In this document: piece after piece, positions 8,704-18,172 of the stretch
Numbering within the stretch: the first letter of the stretch is position 1
Layout of the letters: every line of letters begins with the position of its first letter
Assembly (NCBI RefSeq): GCF_000422865.1
Contig: NZ_KE383938.1
Location: forward strand, 135,770-199,769
Length of the DNA stretch: 64,000 bases
Direction: 5' to 3'
Source of the DNA: Oceanospirillum maris DSM 6286
GTDB lineage: Bacteria; Pseudomonadota; Gammaproteobacteria; Pseudomonadales; Halomonadaceae
Translations under genes and position numbers: made by a program
Notes under the pieces: model-generated
What the model was told of the DNA's origin: nothing
Databases searched by the model: none
The model's input: the letters and a program-made list of their open reading frames with translations, nothing else

Positions 8704-10310
8704 TATTCCGATTCCTTGATCATTGATGACAGGCGGATATGCTGATCCGCAAAGACGAGAGCATCAGCATCGTGAGAAACGAGGACAAGTGTTCTGTTAC
8801 CCTCCAGCGCCAGCATACTCAAGGCCTCCATGACCCTTAGGGCACTTTCGTCATCCAGTGCACTAGTGGGCTCATCGAAAAGAAGTATCGGCGCTTCAGA
8901 AATCAGTTGCCGAGCAAGACCCAACTTCTGCTTCTCACCGCCAGACAATAGTGTCGCGCAATCTTCCAGGCTCACATCCAGCCCAACCTGCGCTAACGCC
9001 TGCAAGAGTGATTCATCCGTCAGGCTCACAGATGTACCCAAACGCAGGTTCTCCCTAACACTGGCCTCCAGCACACTACAATTTTGGGGCAGCAGCCTAA
9101 TAGTCGCCTGACGACTCTCGTCATTGAGATCAGACATGCCTATACCCGCTATCCGGATGCTTCCATCAGTGATGACTTCAAGTCCAGCCATAGCCCTTAA
9201 CAGCGTCGTTTTACCTGAACCACTGGCCCCTGAGATAATACTGAGTGTACCTGGTGCAAAATGGTAGTTTGCCCCCTCAATAACGGGTGCTCCCGAAACA
9301 GCTATCCTGAGATCTTCGACCTCCAGAGCAAGACTTTTTCCATTTACCTGCCGCTGGCCTTCCGGCAACACAGGTTCCGTAAAAAAGTCCTCCAAGCGCT
9401 GTATTGCTTTGATACCATCGCGTACATAATCCAATCCATGACCCAGTTTCAGCGCCGGAGTCACAATTGCCAGACCAAACAACATCGCTGCTGCTGTCAC
9501 GCTAGCCTCCTGTTCCTGGGTAACAAGATAAGCCAGAGTAAAGGTTGTCACTGCCTGCATAAGCGCCGCTGCCACTGCAGCAGCGGTAGCAACCTTTTTA
9601 ACCCAAACGACAATACCCTGAGTAAACCCTATACTGGCCTGACGATACGATGCCAGTGCTCCGGACTCAGCACCGTAGAGTCGGTTTACCCGAATTCCTC
9701 GTACATATTCATCAACAGCCGTCACGATCTCAGACATCAACCTAACCCGTTCTTCACCAAAACGCGCAGAGACTTTTGGCATCAGCCAAAGATAATAAAG
9801 CGAGGCCAAAACACCGGGAATCAGCACGATCAACCCTGCGGGACCAGCGCTTGATAACAGCAGCACAACCGATACCAACGGCACCAGAGCAAAGGTCGTT
9901 ATTTCCCCCGGCAGATGCGCTACAAGGTGATGCAATGCAACCACATCATCACTTAGCACCCCCCGGATTTTTCGGTCATCCCATCGGCTCAGTGTACTTG
10001 CAGGCAACCGGGCCAGATGTCGCGCAACAAACCGACGTAATCGCGATGCGACACCGGCCTCACCCTGATGACACAACCAGGATGATATGGAGGACAAGCA
10101 GGCACCCGAGAAAAGCAGTAAGCCCGCATAGACAATCGATTCTGTGGCAGGACGGTCAATCAGCTGAACCAGAAACCAGAGAGCTCCCAGCTTTGCCAGT
10201 CCAGCTAATCCCGATGTTAGCGTTCCCACTGCCAAACCGGGCATAGATGGACGCAAAGCGGCCCACAAACTTACTCGTCCGGATGGCATCTGCTGCAGTA
10301 CTTCAGTCAT
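8703..10310 (-). CDS. Fused membrane/ATPase ABC transporter, siderophore locus (first of pair)
   Basis: A half-transporter of about 535 residues: membrane domain, then an ATPase with Walker A GASGSGKTT, signature LLSGGEKQK and Walker B ILLFDEPTSALD. Heterodimer partner of the next gene by context. The frame remains open to 10358, but no start upstream of 10310 has a usable ribosome site. The ATG at 10310 overlaps the stop of a 21-codon reading frame that is itself coupled to the TonB receptor gene, so that start is chosen. Import of a ferric siderophore across the inner membrane, as in YbtPQ, is the likely role. Confidence 0.85.
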   Translation of the reverse strand: MTEVLQQMPSGRVSLWAALRPSMPGLAVGTLTSGLAGLAKLGALWFLVQLIDRPATESIVYAGLLLFSGACLSSISSWLCHQGEAGVASRLRRFVARHLARLPASTLSRWDDRKIRGVLSDDVVALHHLVAHLPGEITTFALVPLVSVVLLLSSAGPAGLIVLIPGVLASLYYLWLMPKVSARFGEERVRLMSEIVTAVDEYVRGIRVNRLYGAESGALASYRQASIGFTQGIVVWVKKVATAAAVAAALMQAVTTFTLAYLVTQEQEASVTAAAMLFGLAIVTPALKLGHGLDYVRDGIKAIQRLEDFFTEPVLPEGQRQVNGKSLALEVEDLRIAVSGAPVIEGANYHFAPGTLSIISGASGSGKTTLLRAMAGLEVITDGSIRIAGIGMSDLNDESRQATIRLLPQNCSVLEASVRENLRLGTSVSLTDESLLQALAQVGLDVSLEDCATLLSGGEKQKLGLARQLISEAPILLFDEPTSALDDESALRVMEALSMLALEGNRTLVLVSHDADALVFADQHIRLSSMIKESE

Positions 10311-10368
10311 AGCGTAAAATCTCTTCCAGGGGCTGGTGGCCAGAGTTGAACAGGGCATCAGAAGACAT
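10303..10368 (-). other. 21-codon coupling reading frame between receptor and ABC genes
   Basis: The receptor stop codon TAA shares its last A with an ATG at 10368 (TAATG), and GGAG lies upstream of that ATG. The frame runs 21 codons and stops at TGA (10303-10305), inside which the next ATG (10310) is nested (ATGACTGA). It may be a relay that hands ribosomes from the receptor gene to the ABC gene. Alternatively it is the original N-terminus of the ABC protein, separated by a frameshift. The same TAATG junction joins the two ABC genes at 8703. Confidence 0.5.
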
Positions 10369-12617
10369 TAGAACTCCGTCGTCGCAGAGAGCATAACGGT
10401 TCGCGGAGCACCCAGACCCAATGAACTGTAATGAGGCATAGCCCAGTAATCCTTGTTAGTCAGGTTTTTCACTTTCAAACGCCAGGTCATTGACTGATCT
10501 CCCAGATGAGTCTGATAGCGGGCACCCAAGTCATAAATTGTATAGCTCGGTAGCGAGATCTCATTATCCGAAGCGATGTACTGCTCAGATACAGATGTCA
10601 CGTTTCCCGTCAACGATAGGTTTGCAAGAAAAGGGGTGTCCCATTCACCACCCAACTTACCAACCAATTCCGGTACTCCGGAGGCCTGGTTACCCTGATT
10701 AACACCACCCTGGGTCTTAGTCAGTTCCGCGTCCACATAAGCGATCCCCCCCATCAGGCGAATATTATTGAGCGGCGCCCCGAAGAAACTCCACTCTGCT
10801 CCGCGGTTACGCTGCTCACCACCAGAAGAGAACTGATTTGTATCCGGGTCAGTGTAGCCACTAGGCTTTTTAATCTCATAAAAGCTTATGGTGTGCGCAA
10901 AATCGCCCAGATCCAGCTTAATGCCACCTTCCGTCTGCTTCGTTTTATACGGTTCGAAGATCTCACCAGCATTAGCGGCTGTATTAGGTGCCTGATCACC
11001 TTGGCTTAGCCCCTCGATATAATTTGCGTAAAGAGATAACTCATCCGTCAATCGAAACATCACCGCAGCAGCCGGAGTCACGGCACTTTCATCGTATTGA
11101 CTCAGCCTCGCACCGGTAGTGGCAAGATAGCTGCTCTGTTCAACCTGCTGCTGCCTAACGCCCAGCGTCAGCTGTAATCTGCCATCATTGAATGAAAGCG
11201 TATCCGCCAGACCAAAGCTGGTCAGTTGAAGGTCGGTCTTTGTGATCGGCTGAACACTGTGAGGGGTATCTCTTGGGTCCCAGACCGGGTCATAGATATT
11301 AGTCATCCAGTCACTATTAAGAACCCCGCGACGGGCATTCAGCTGGTAGTCTTCGTTATAGCGCTTAGCATTCATAGCCAACTCATGACCAACAGTCCCT
11401 AGTCGGAAACGAGTACGGAATCCGATTTCAGCCGAATCTCTTTCCGCCTTATCACTGGTATCTCCCATGTTATTGCGGTAATCACCCTGCTCGTTGATGA
11501 TCTGCGCTATGGAAGTGTTCGTTGAACTAAATTCAGTCTCACTCCCCCCAAAGGCGGCATAAACCATCGTTTGATCACTGATATCATATTCACCACGAAT
11601 GATTCCCCCCTTGTCTTTCGAGTGATTGAACCCCCAGTCCGGGTTCAGCAAGGTATCCGCATCCGGAGGCTTAGGCAGCGATACCCCCGGAGCAAGGGTT
11701 ACACCCCGGGTTGCGCCATCGACACGGTCTTCACTAACATAGAGATCCGCAAAAATTCGCGCCTTTTCTCCACGCCAATCCAAGCCCAGAGATCCAAGCT
11801 GAACCTCTTTTTCCTGATCATTAACCGATGTTTCACCATCACGGTATGCACCGTTAAAACGAACACCAAAAGCCTTGTTAGCACCAAAACGTCGTCCAAA
11901 ATCCAGATGCCCACCAAATTGCGAGTCCGACATATAGGTTGCGGTTAGTGCAGTCAGAGGTTTATCTCCGGCTCTTTTGGGCACCAGATTGACCGAACCA
12001 CCTACAGAGCCGTTAGGCGGCATTCCATTCAGCAAGGCGGAGGGACCTTTAAGCACTTCGATACGCTCAAACATTTCAGGGGAACTACGGAAATAAGGAG
12101 CAACCCCAAACATGCCATCAAAGGTGACGTCACCAATATCTGAACTGAACCCGCGGATCGAGTAGCTCTCCAGGTTTTCACCCGTGACGCCACCATTGAA
12201 TACCGTCGGGTCTGTTGCCGCGATCACATCTGTAATGTTCTGCGCTTGGCGGTCGTTAATAAATTTTTCGGTATAGCTGATGGTGCTGAAAGGCGTTTCC
12301 ATAAAGTCTTTCTGACCCAGCATACCCACACCGCCGCCACTTCCTGCCTGACCACCTGTATAGGGCGCAACAGCAGCCCCCGAATCACCAATAACAGATA
12401 TTGGAGCCAGAGTTGTTTCGGTCGATTCTTCATTTTTAAGCACCGCTGACGCATCGCCACTCGCTCCCTGCGCCTCAGCTGGGGTAGCCCACGCTAGGTT
12501 CAACGTGGCAATCAACACAACCGAAACGCCGAAGTGGTGCCGAACCCTACGAGAAGACATGCAAGCCTCACCGGTTTCAAAAAAAACCAACCCATTGTAA
12601 TTTAACGTTTTTTTCAT
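10368..12617 (-). CDS. TonB-dependent siderophore receptor
   Basis: A 749-residue outer-membrane receptor. After a signal peptide (hydrophobic run near residues 30-45, then TPAEA) comes a plug domain with SIRGFSSDIGDVTFDG, RIEVLKGPSALLNGMP and GGSVNLVPKRA, the pattern of FpvA/FhuA-type ferric-siderophore receptors. The 22-stranded barrel ends in the typical terminal Phe. Two starts are plausible: the ATG at 12617 (AAGGAA upstream) and the ATG at 12560 (GAGG upstream), which gives a more normal signal peptide length. It heads the receptor-ABC-ABC subunit of the locus. The siderophore is unknown; no synthesis genes are nearby. Confidence 0.92.
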   Translation of the reverse strand: MKKTLNYNGLVFFETGEACMSSRRVRHHFGVSVVLIATLNLAWATPAEAQGASGDASAVLKNEESTETTLAPISVIGDSGAAVAPYTGGQAGSGGGVGMLGQKDFMETPFSTISYTEKFINDRQAQNITDVIAATDPTVFNGGVTGENLESYSIRGFSSDIGDVTFDGMFGVAPYFRSSPEMFERIEVLKGPSALLNGMPPNGSVGGSVNLVPKRAGDKPLTALTATYMSDSQFGGHLDFGRRFGANKAFGVRFNGAYRDGETSVNDQEKEVQLGSLGLDWRGEKARIFADLYVSEDRVDGATRGVTLAPGVSLPKPPDADTLLNPDWGFNHSKDKGGIIRGEYDISDQTMVYAAFGGSETEFSSTNTSIAQIINEQGDYRNNMGDTSDKAERDSAEIGFRTRFRLGTVGHELAMNAKRYNEDYQLNARRGVLNSDWMTNIYDPVWDPRDTPHSVQPITKTDLQLTSFGLADTLSFNDGRLQLTLGVRQQQVEQSSYLATTGARLSQYDESAVTPAAAVMFRLTDELSLYANYIEGLSQGDQAPNTAANAGEIFEPYKTKQTEGGIKLDLGDFAHTISFYEIKKPSGYTDPDTNQFSSGGEQRNRGAEWSFFGAPLNNIRLMGGIAYVDAELTKTQGGVNQGNQASGVPELVGKLGGEWDTPFLANLSLTGNVTSVSEQYIASDNEISLPSYTIYDLGARYQTHLGDQSMTWRLKVKNLTNKDYWAMPHYSSLGLGAPRTVMLSATTEF

Positions 12618-12728
12618 TGATCTTTCCTTTTTTCAGGATGTACGTAGCCCTCCGCTCAACAGGAGCGGAAAAAAATAAAAAGAAGTAGAAAATAGGCCTT
12701 TTAAAGAGGCCTGGTGACTAGAGGGAGA

Positions 12729-13703
12729 TCATTGCTGATAGCCCTTAATAACATCATCGAAGACGCGCTGAAGTGAGGTGGGACTGGCCGCCGTGATATA
12801 CCAGGCATCCGCATCGACAAAAACAACGTTTCCTTTCTGCCAGGCAGTTGTCCGACGTAGCAGAGGATTCGCCATTTGCTCAGCCTGCATGATGGGACGC
12901 CGCTCCATAACCGCAGTGCGATCAATGATATAAAGAATATCCGGGTCAGCACGGTTGATAAATTCACTGGAAACAGGCTGCCCGTGCAGGCTGGTATCTT
13001 TTAGAGTACTGGCGGGCTTAACCCCAAGCGCATCAAAGACAAAGCCATAGCGTGAATGAACGCCAAAAGAGCTGAATGAGCCATTGTTGTGCATGACAAT
13101 CAACGCCCTTTCAGGTCGACCTTCCGTAATCTGGCGTACTTTTGACAAATGAGCATCAAGTTGGGCGACTTTATCCCGGGCCGCTTCTTCCTTGCCAAAG
13201 ACTCTGCCCAATAATCGCAGATGCTCCCTAACATCTTTAATGTGATGGCTACCGCTGTCGCGAAAATCCACATCGAAATGGAGCGTTGGTGCCAGCTCCG
13301 ATAAAGACTCATATTGGGCAGCCTGAATCGGTGTTATCAGTATCAGGTCTGGCCGAAGCGCATATATCCGTTCCAGATTTGGCCGTGTGATTGCCCCCAG
13401 ATCCTCCACGCTGGCATCGGTGCGATAAGAGGCCAGAAAATGTGGTACATAGTCCTTCACCATGCCTGCAATAGGCACTCCAAGCTGATCCAGAAAGTCC
13501 GCTTCATTCATATCCAAAACCGCGACTTTCTGCGGGCGCTCTGTGATACGAGTTGTTCCTAGTTGGTGCTGAATGACCAGCGGTTCAGTCAGTGGCTCCA
13601 ATTTCTTTTCCTGTGACACAGGGCCATCATCACACCCCGACAATGCCAGACCTGTCAGTAGCGCCAGAGGAAACAGTACCCAGGGTTTATCCATCCACTT
13701 CAT
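12729..13703 (-). CDS. Siderophore ABC transporter substrate-binding lipoprotein
   Basis: A cluster A-II (FatB/CeuE/VctP-like) binding protein of about 324 residues. The lipobox LSGC gives an acylated Cys near residue 22, anchoring it to the periplasmic face. RPQKVAVLDMNEADFLDQLG and LRPDLILITP are the usual first-lobe segments, and the RYGFVFDALG region follows. The coding frame extends upstream, but the ATG at 13703 has GGAG seven bases ahead and overlaps the ATPase gene by 17 bases. It captures the siderophore released by the receptor and passes it to the FecCD permeases. Confidence 0.9.
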   Translation of the reverse strand: MKWMDKPWVLFPLALLTGLALSGCDDGPVSQEKKLEPLTEPLVIQHQLGTTRITERPQKVAVLDMNEADFLDQLGVPIAGMVKDYVPHFLASYRTDASVEDLGAITRPNLERIYALRPDLILITPIQAAQYESLSELAPTLHFDVDFRDSGSHHIKDVREHLRLLGRVFGKEEAARDKVAQLDAHLSKVRQITEGRPERALIVMHNNGSFSSFGVHSRYGFVFDALGVKPASTLKDTSLHGQPVSSEFINRADPDILYIIDRTAVMERRPIMQAEQMANPLLRRTTAWQKGNVVFVDADAWYITAASPTSLQRVFDDVIKGYQQ

Positions 13704-14478
13704 TCTCATTCTCCAATACGGGGGTGAAATAATCACAAACGCGACCGCGTTTACTGTTAATAATTTCAAAATCCAGTTCATACAGATCACTTAGCAGGGT
13801 TTCGGTTACAGCGTCATAGACAGGACCATTGAAATGAATCGCTCCCGACTTCAGCGCCACAATATGATCGGAATAGTTGGCTGCAAAATTGATGTCATGA
13901 ATAACCAGAATCACCGTGCGCCCCTGCTCATCACAAAGCCGGCGTAAAGCCTGCATAATCTGAACGGCATGCTTCATATCCAGATTATTTAATGGTTCAT
14001 CCAGCAACAACACAGGGGTTTGCTGGGCGATCGTCATCGCCAAAAATGCCATCTGCCTCTGGCCACCACTGAGTTCATCAATAAAAGCATTTCTCAAATG
14101 CTCCAGAGACAAAAAAGCAATCGAATCATCAATCACCTGCCGATCATGGGCCGATAGAGCGCCTTTCGAATAGGGAAAGCGCCCAAAAGCCACAAGCTCA
14201 TGCACTTTGAGCCTCAGATTAAAGCCCGGTGATTGCCTGAGAGTAGCCACTTTACGAGCATAGTCAGCAACCGGAATGTCACCAACCGGAACGCCATCAA
14301 AGAAGACGCTACCGCTGACAGGCTTGATCAATCCCGCCATCATCATCAATAAAGTGGATTTTCCAGCACCGTTCGGACCAATAAGGGAAGTGATACAACC
14401 GACAGGAAATGCCGCATTGGCTGAGGCCAGAACCGTTTTATCCGCGTATTCTTTGCAGAGATTTTCGACAGAAATCAT
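13687..14478 (-). CDS. Siderophore ABC transporter ATP-binding protein
   Basis: A 263-residue FepC/FecE-type ATPase: Walker A GPNGAGKST at about 34-42, signature LSGGQRQM, Walker B VLLLDEPLNNLD, and switch His in LVIHDINFAANY. It energises the two FecCD permeases encoded just upstream. The start overlaps the permease stop by four bases (ATGA), and its 3' end overlaps the binding-protein gene, so the four genes are a tight translationally coupled set. Confidence 0.93.
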   Translation of the reverse strand: MISVENLCKEYADKTVLASANAAFPVGCITSLIGPNGAGKSTLLMMMAGLIKPVSGSVFFDGVPVGDIPVADYARKVATLRQSPGFNLRLKVHELVAFGRFPYSKGALSAHDRQVIDDSIAFLSLEHLRNAFIDELSGGQRQMAFLAMTIAQQTPVLLLDEPLNNLDMKHAVQIMQALRRLCDEQGRTVILVIHDINFAANYSDHIVALKSGAIHFNGPVYDAVTETLLSDLYELDFEIINSKRGRVCDYFTPVLENENEVDG

Positions 14479-15422
14479 AGAGTCGTCCGCACCCTAACCA
14501 TCAGCATCAGGAAGTAAGCACCACACACTAAGTTGACCAGAATACTAACGGTAGTTTTGTAATTGAACAGACGCTCAACAAGGAGTTGAGCAGTGATAAA
14601 AATGATGACAGCAACAACAGAACCCAGCGGCAAGGTATGCCGGTGCAGGCGACTTTTGGTTATTGCATAGGTGATATTGGCAATAAAAATCCCAAGGAAT
14701 GCCGTCGGGCCAATCAGGCTGGTCGAAACCGCCACCAGAATAGCGATCAAGGCCATGTATAACCGAATCCGTTGTGGCTCATTTACCCCAAGAGAGACAG
14801 CCTGTTCACGCCCCAATAACAGCACATCCAGCTCAGACAGATATCGGTAACCCACCACGCAAACTGCCAAGACTGCCAAAAAGGCATAGAGGAGTGTTTC
14901 CGGCTGCGCACGGTTAAACGAGGTATAACTCAGATTCTGAAACACTGAAAACTCACCAGGACTTATTCTGAGCTGAACAAACTGCGTGAAAGTCCCCAAC
15001 ACCATTGTCAGAACCAAGCCCACCAGCAGCAGCTGATAAACATCACGACGGCCTTGACTCAGAAGCCAGCGATGCATCGCCCAGGAATAGATCAGAATCA
15101 GAAAAGAGGACATCAGAAAATTCAGCCCGACACCCAGAGCAGCCATCCCATGGGTACCCAGTATAAGCAGCAGCATCGCCTGCCACATTAGGTAGACTGC
15201 TTCGTACCCCATAATCGCCGGTGTCAGAATCCGGTTATTCACCAGAGTCTGAAACACAATTGAAGACAGAGCCACGCAAACCCCACCGATCAGAATACCG
15301 GCCAACCGCTCCAGCCGTTTAGGAATGATGTAATCAAAGTCCAGCCCACTTCCCATGAATACAAAAATCACCGCGAGTACAAGGACTGCAACCACAACGC
15401 CGGACATCACTCTTAAACTCAT
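14475..15422 (-). CDS. FecCD-family siderophore permease (second)
   Basis: A permease of about 315 residues in the FecCD/BtuC family with hydrophobic helices throughout. Family marks include RLAGILIGGVCVALSSIVFQTL near the N-terminus and TSLIGPTAFLGIFIANITY in the ATPase-contact region. An in-frame upstream start exists at 15464, but the ATG at 15422 has GGAGG upstream and overlaps the preceding stop (ATGA). With its partner it forms the inner-membrane channel for the ferric siderophore. Confidence 0.9.
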   Translation of the reverse strand: MSLRVMSGVVVAVLVLAVIFVFMGSGLDFDYIIPKRLERLAGILIGGVCVALSSIVFQTLVNNRILTPAIMGYEAVYLMWQAMLLLILGTHGMAALGVGLNFLMSSFLILIYSWAMHRWLLSQGRRDVYQLLLVGLVLTMVLGTFTQFVQLRISPGEFSVFQNLSYTSFNRAQPETLLYAFLAVLAVCVVGYRYLSELDVLLLGREQAVSLGVNEPQRIRLYMALIAILVAVSTSLIGPTAFLGIFIANITYAITKSRLHRHTLPLGSVVAVIIFITAQLLVERLFNYKTTVSILVNLVCGAYFLMLMVRVRTTL

Positions 15423-16435
15423 CCCCGCGCCCCTCCGCGAAGAATAATAAGAAGGAAGACACACCCACCAAGCCCTCCTGCCGTTAGGCCGATAGGGACC
15501 TCAAAGGGGTAAAGCATTAAACGGCCGACAATATCGCAGATCAGTAACAGCGACGCCCCACCCAAAGCAACAACCGGCAGCGTATTCTTTAGATTGTCCC
15601 CATAACGCATCGCAACCAGATTCGGTATTACCAAACCAACAAAGTAGACCCCCCCTACAGTAATCACCGTAATGGATACCGTCATTGCCACTAAAAACAG
15701 CCCAACGCTGGCGGTAGCTGCATACCGCAATCCCAAACTACCCGCAACTTCCTCCCCCATACCCAATACAGTAAACCGATGGGCATATAAGTAAGTCAGA
15801 ACGACAACCGGAAGGATCAGATACATCAGTTCATAGTGCCCCTGAACGACTTTAGAAAAGTCCCCCAGTAACCAACCCTGCATGCTTTGTAAAATATTGT
15901 TCTGATAGGCATAAAACTCAGCAACAGCGCTGAGCACACTGCCGTACATAAGACCGATAACAGGTACAAGTGCCGTGTTGCTGAATCGGATGCGACGAAT
16001 CACCGCAACATAGACAAGACTGGCGATAAGACAGAAGACGACTGCAAACATCATTTGACCGAACCGACCGACACCCGGCAGCAACGTGAGGGAGACAAGA
16101 ATCCCCAGCTTAGCGCCGTCCAGCCCTCCCGATGTAGCGGGTTCGACAAATCGGTTACGCACAATATGCTGGAGAATGACACCACACACTGCCAGCCCGA
16201 CACCCGCAAGAAGTAGAGCTGCCAATCGGGGCAGTCGACTGGCCGTCAGCGTCAGCCAACTGTCACTTAACGGATCAGCAAGATCATCCAGTACAAGCGT
16301 ATCAGCTCCTACAAAAAGCGAACCAACAGAAAGCAAACAGAAACAACTGAATAGACGCCAGTCGATACCGGCAACATTCAGACCTCTCCTACATCGGCAA
16401 CTAACTTGCGCAGAACCTTGTGTACTGAAATTCAT
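15419..16435 (-). CDS. FecCD-family siderophore permease (first)
   Basis: A 338-residue FecCD permease and first gene of the iron transport operon. It carries the family segments RLPRLAALLLAGVGLAVCGVILQ and VGLVIPNLVAMRYGDN, plus multiple predicted membrane helices. The N-terminal 25 residues are Cys/Arg-rich and may be untranslated if a later start is used. The Fur-box-like sequence at 16457-16471 lies about 20 bases upstream of the start, so iron-dependent repression is expected. Confidence 0.9.
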   Translation of the reverse strand: MNFSTQGSAQVSCRCRRGLNVAGIDWRLFSCFCLLSVGSLFVGADTLVLDDLADPLSDSWLTLTASRLPRLAALLLAGVGLAVCGVILQHIVRNRFVEPATSGGLDGAKLGILVSLTLLPGVGRFGQMMFAVVFCLIASLVYVAVIRRIRFSNTALVPVIGLMYGSVLSAVAEFYAYQNNILQSMQGWLLGDFSKVVQGHYELMYLILPVVVLTYLYAHRFTVLGMGEEVAGSLGLRYAATASVGLFLVAMTVSITVITVGGVYFVGLVIPNLVAMRYGDNLKNTLPVVALGGASLLLICDIVGRLMLYPFEVPIGLTAGGLGGCVFLLIILRGGARG

Positions 16436-16456
16436 ACGATGGGAAACCAGATCAAA

Positions 16457-16471
16457 TGATAATTATTCTCA
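16457..16471. promoter_or_regulatory. Fur box
   Basis: TGATAATtATTCTCA matches the 7-1-7 inverted repeat TGATAAT-N-ATTATCA at 13 of 14 positions. It lies in the divergent promoter region between the first permease gene and the TetR gene, so Fur-Fe2+ could repress both directions. Confidence 0.8.
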
Positions 16472-16571
16472 TAAGATAAATGACTTCCTATTTAGTTGCA
16501 ACCCTATAAACTAATTTGACGCAGGAGCTACAAAGAGGTTTCATACCCACCTATAAGCAAGGAGCAGACTT

Positions 16572-17192
16572 ATGGTACAAGCCCAGAAAACTAAAAACCG
16601 CGGCCGACCGAGAACCATCACCCGAGAACGCATCACAGATGTCGGTATCCGCATGGGTCTACCGAAAATTACGTTTGTCGGTTTAGCGGCTGAGATGGGC
16701 GTAAGCCACATGGCGCTTTACAAACACGTTCCAAATCTTAAAGCACTTAAAGCGCTCATAGCCGAGGCCATTTTTGAACACTGGGAGATCCCGGAAATAG
16801 CAAATCCCTCACCGTATAAACTGGAAAGTTACCTGAATGAATTTGCACTTTCTCTTCGGAATCTGGTCCGACTTAACCCCGGCTTACCGCCATACCTTTT
16901 GCGCCGATCTGTCGCAACGCCTCATATAACCGAAAAGATTAGAGAGCATCAGAAAGTCGTCGCTGCGACTTTCAATCTATCGAGTGAAAACTCGCAGTGG
17001 CTACTCTCCACCATCGCATTTCACTGCATTGCGGTTGCCGATACGCTTTACTCAAAAGATGATGAGACTATTGAGCTGGATCGCTTGGATGAGGAGGAGA
17101 TTGAAAGGGAATTTAATCAGGGCATAAATGCACTGATCATTGGTGCACTGAAGATAATGGCACAGGAAGAAGACCTTCCTTCAACACCATAA
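16572..17192 (+). CDS. TetR family transcriptional regulator
   Basis: A 206-residue TetR-type regulator: N-terminal DNA-binding domain (residues about 15-60, with ITFVGLAAEMGVSHMALYKHVPN as the helix-turn-helix) and a divergent helical ligand domain. It is divergent from the iron transport operon, sharing a 136-base promoter region with the Fur box, and may give a second layer of control, for example sensing a siderophore. This link is positional only. AAGGAGC ahead of the ATG supports the start. Confidence 0.85.
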   Translation: MVQAQKTKNRGRPRTITRERITDVGIRMGLPKITFVGLAAEMGVSHMALYKHVPNLKALKALIAEAIFEHWEIPEIANPSPYKLESYLNEFALSLRNLVRLNPGLPPYLLRRSVATPHITEKIREHQKVVAATFNLSSENSQWLLSTIAFHCIAVADTLYSKDDETIELDRLDEEEIEREFNQGINALIIGALKIMAQEEDLPSTP

Positions 17193-17453
17193 AACAGGAC
17201 TTATAAGCCCCACGAAACGACAAAAGGTTAGAATCGGACGTAGGGACTTCAAGCTTAAACGAGGATAAATCTCAATTGACTGGCTTTACTGGAAAAGAAC
17301 TAGCTCAGCTATAACCACAAATTTCCAAATCGGTACTGGGTTCAAAACCGGAAATTGGCTATATTTTTTCATAATCAATAAGTTAGCTTTCCTTCAAATA
17401 AAGTCCGGCACAGTACTAAAATATATCCTCTCAGATAAAAAGGTCGACAGCGA

Positions 17454-18140
17454 TTAATAAAACTGACACTTAAAGCACCAATCTCCGGCTTTGTTTTTAT
17501 TGAAATAGGCAATACCGTTATCAGCCCACATCCAGTTGGCTTTCTCTTCACTACCGATTTGAAAGACATAACCTTCTAAATCATGCCCATGCTGAATACA
17601 GGTTGGAAATCCGGCAAACTTTGTCCCCAGATAACGATGATATTCGTAGAAAAACTTTTCATCGGCGTCGTCAGACTCATTAATCGGCGTCATATCCACC
17701 AGATCCCAGGCATTCTCCCAATCGGGAGCGTCATCTTCGACCTTATCCCACTTTATTGGGAAGCTTTTGACGACATCAGGCTCCTTGGATTCAGGCAGAC
17801 ACTGCAGACCCTCACGGGATTGATACTCCCGTATCTCCCAGCCGTCGCCATGGGGCTTATCAAATGGAAACTCCTCGCGATTCGTAAAAACGACCAAAAA
17901 TGCAATTTGCTTTAACTCCGGGGGTATAACAGGCAACTCAGATACCTTTACCTGAAGCAGGCAAAACATATCTCTTCCTCTATAAACGGGAAGTGCTTCA
18001 CCCGCCAACCCTACTCCGGAACCACCAAACCAGGAGGTGATCCGATCCTCCGGTGGTCGAAAACCACCCACCTGAGCGACCGAAGCCTCTCTCAATAAGC
18101 TGTCCAGCTCGTTATAGGTTTCTTCAATTGTTTTCATCAT
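17454..18140 (-). CDS. DUF1963 (YwqG-like) protein
   Basis: About 228 residues in the DUF1963/YwqG family. Marks: SWFGGSGVGLAGEALPVYRG near residue 34, LLQVKVSELP and a C-terminal Gly-Phe-Pro-x-x-Ile-Gln (FAGFPTCIQ) followed by QIGSEEKANWMWADNGIAYF. YwqG-like proteins are of unknown biochemistry and are often found among polymorphic-toxin immunity genes. The frame opens earlier (18188) but the ATG at 18140 avoids overlap with the preceding gene. Confidence 0.8.
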   Translation of the reverse strand: MMKTIEETYNELDSLLREASVAQVGGFRPPEDRITSWFGGSGVGLAGEALPVYRGRDMFCLLQVKVSELPVIPPELKQIAFLVVFTNREEFPFDKPHGDGWEIREYQSREGLQCLPESKEPDVVKSFPIKWDKVEDDAPDWENAWDLVDMTPINESDDADEKFFYEYHRYLGTKFAGFPTCIQHGHDLEGYVFQIGSEEKANWMWADNGIAYFNKNKAGDWCFKCQFY

Positions 18141-18172
18141 GGGCTCACTAGTAATGCCTTGCGGAGGAGAGC

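Noticed and set aside
12662..12712. Hairpins CCGCTC/GAGCGG and AGGCCT repeats between the binding-protein and receptor genes as terminators.
   Set aside because: The A/T run is on the wrong side for transcription of the minus-strand genes; they are left unnamed.
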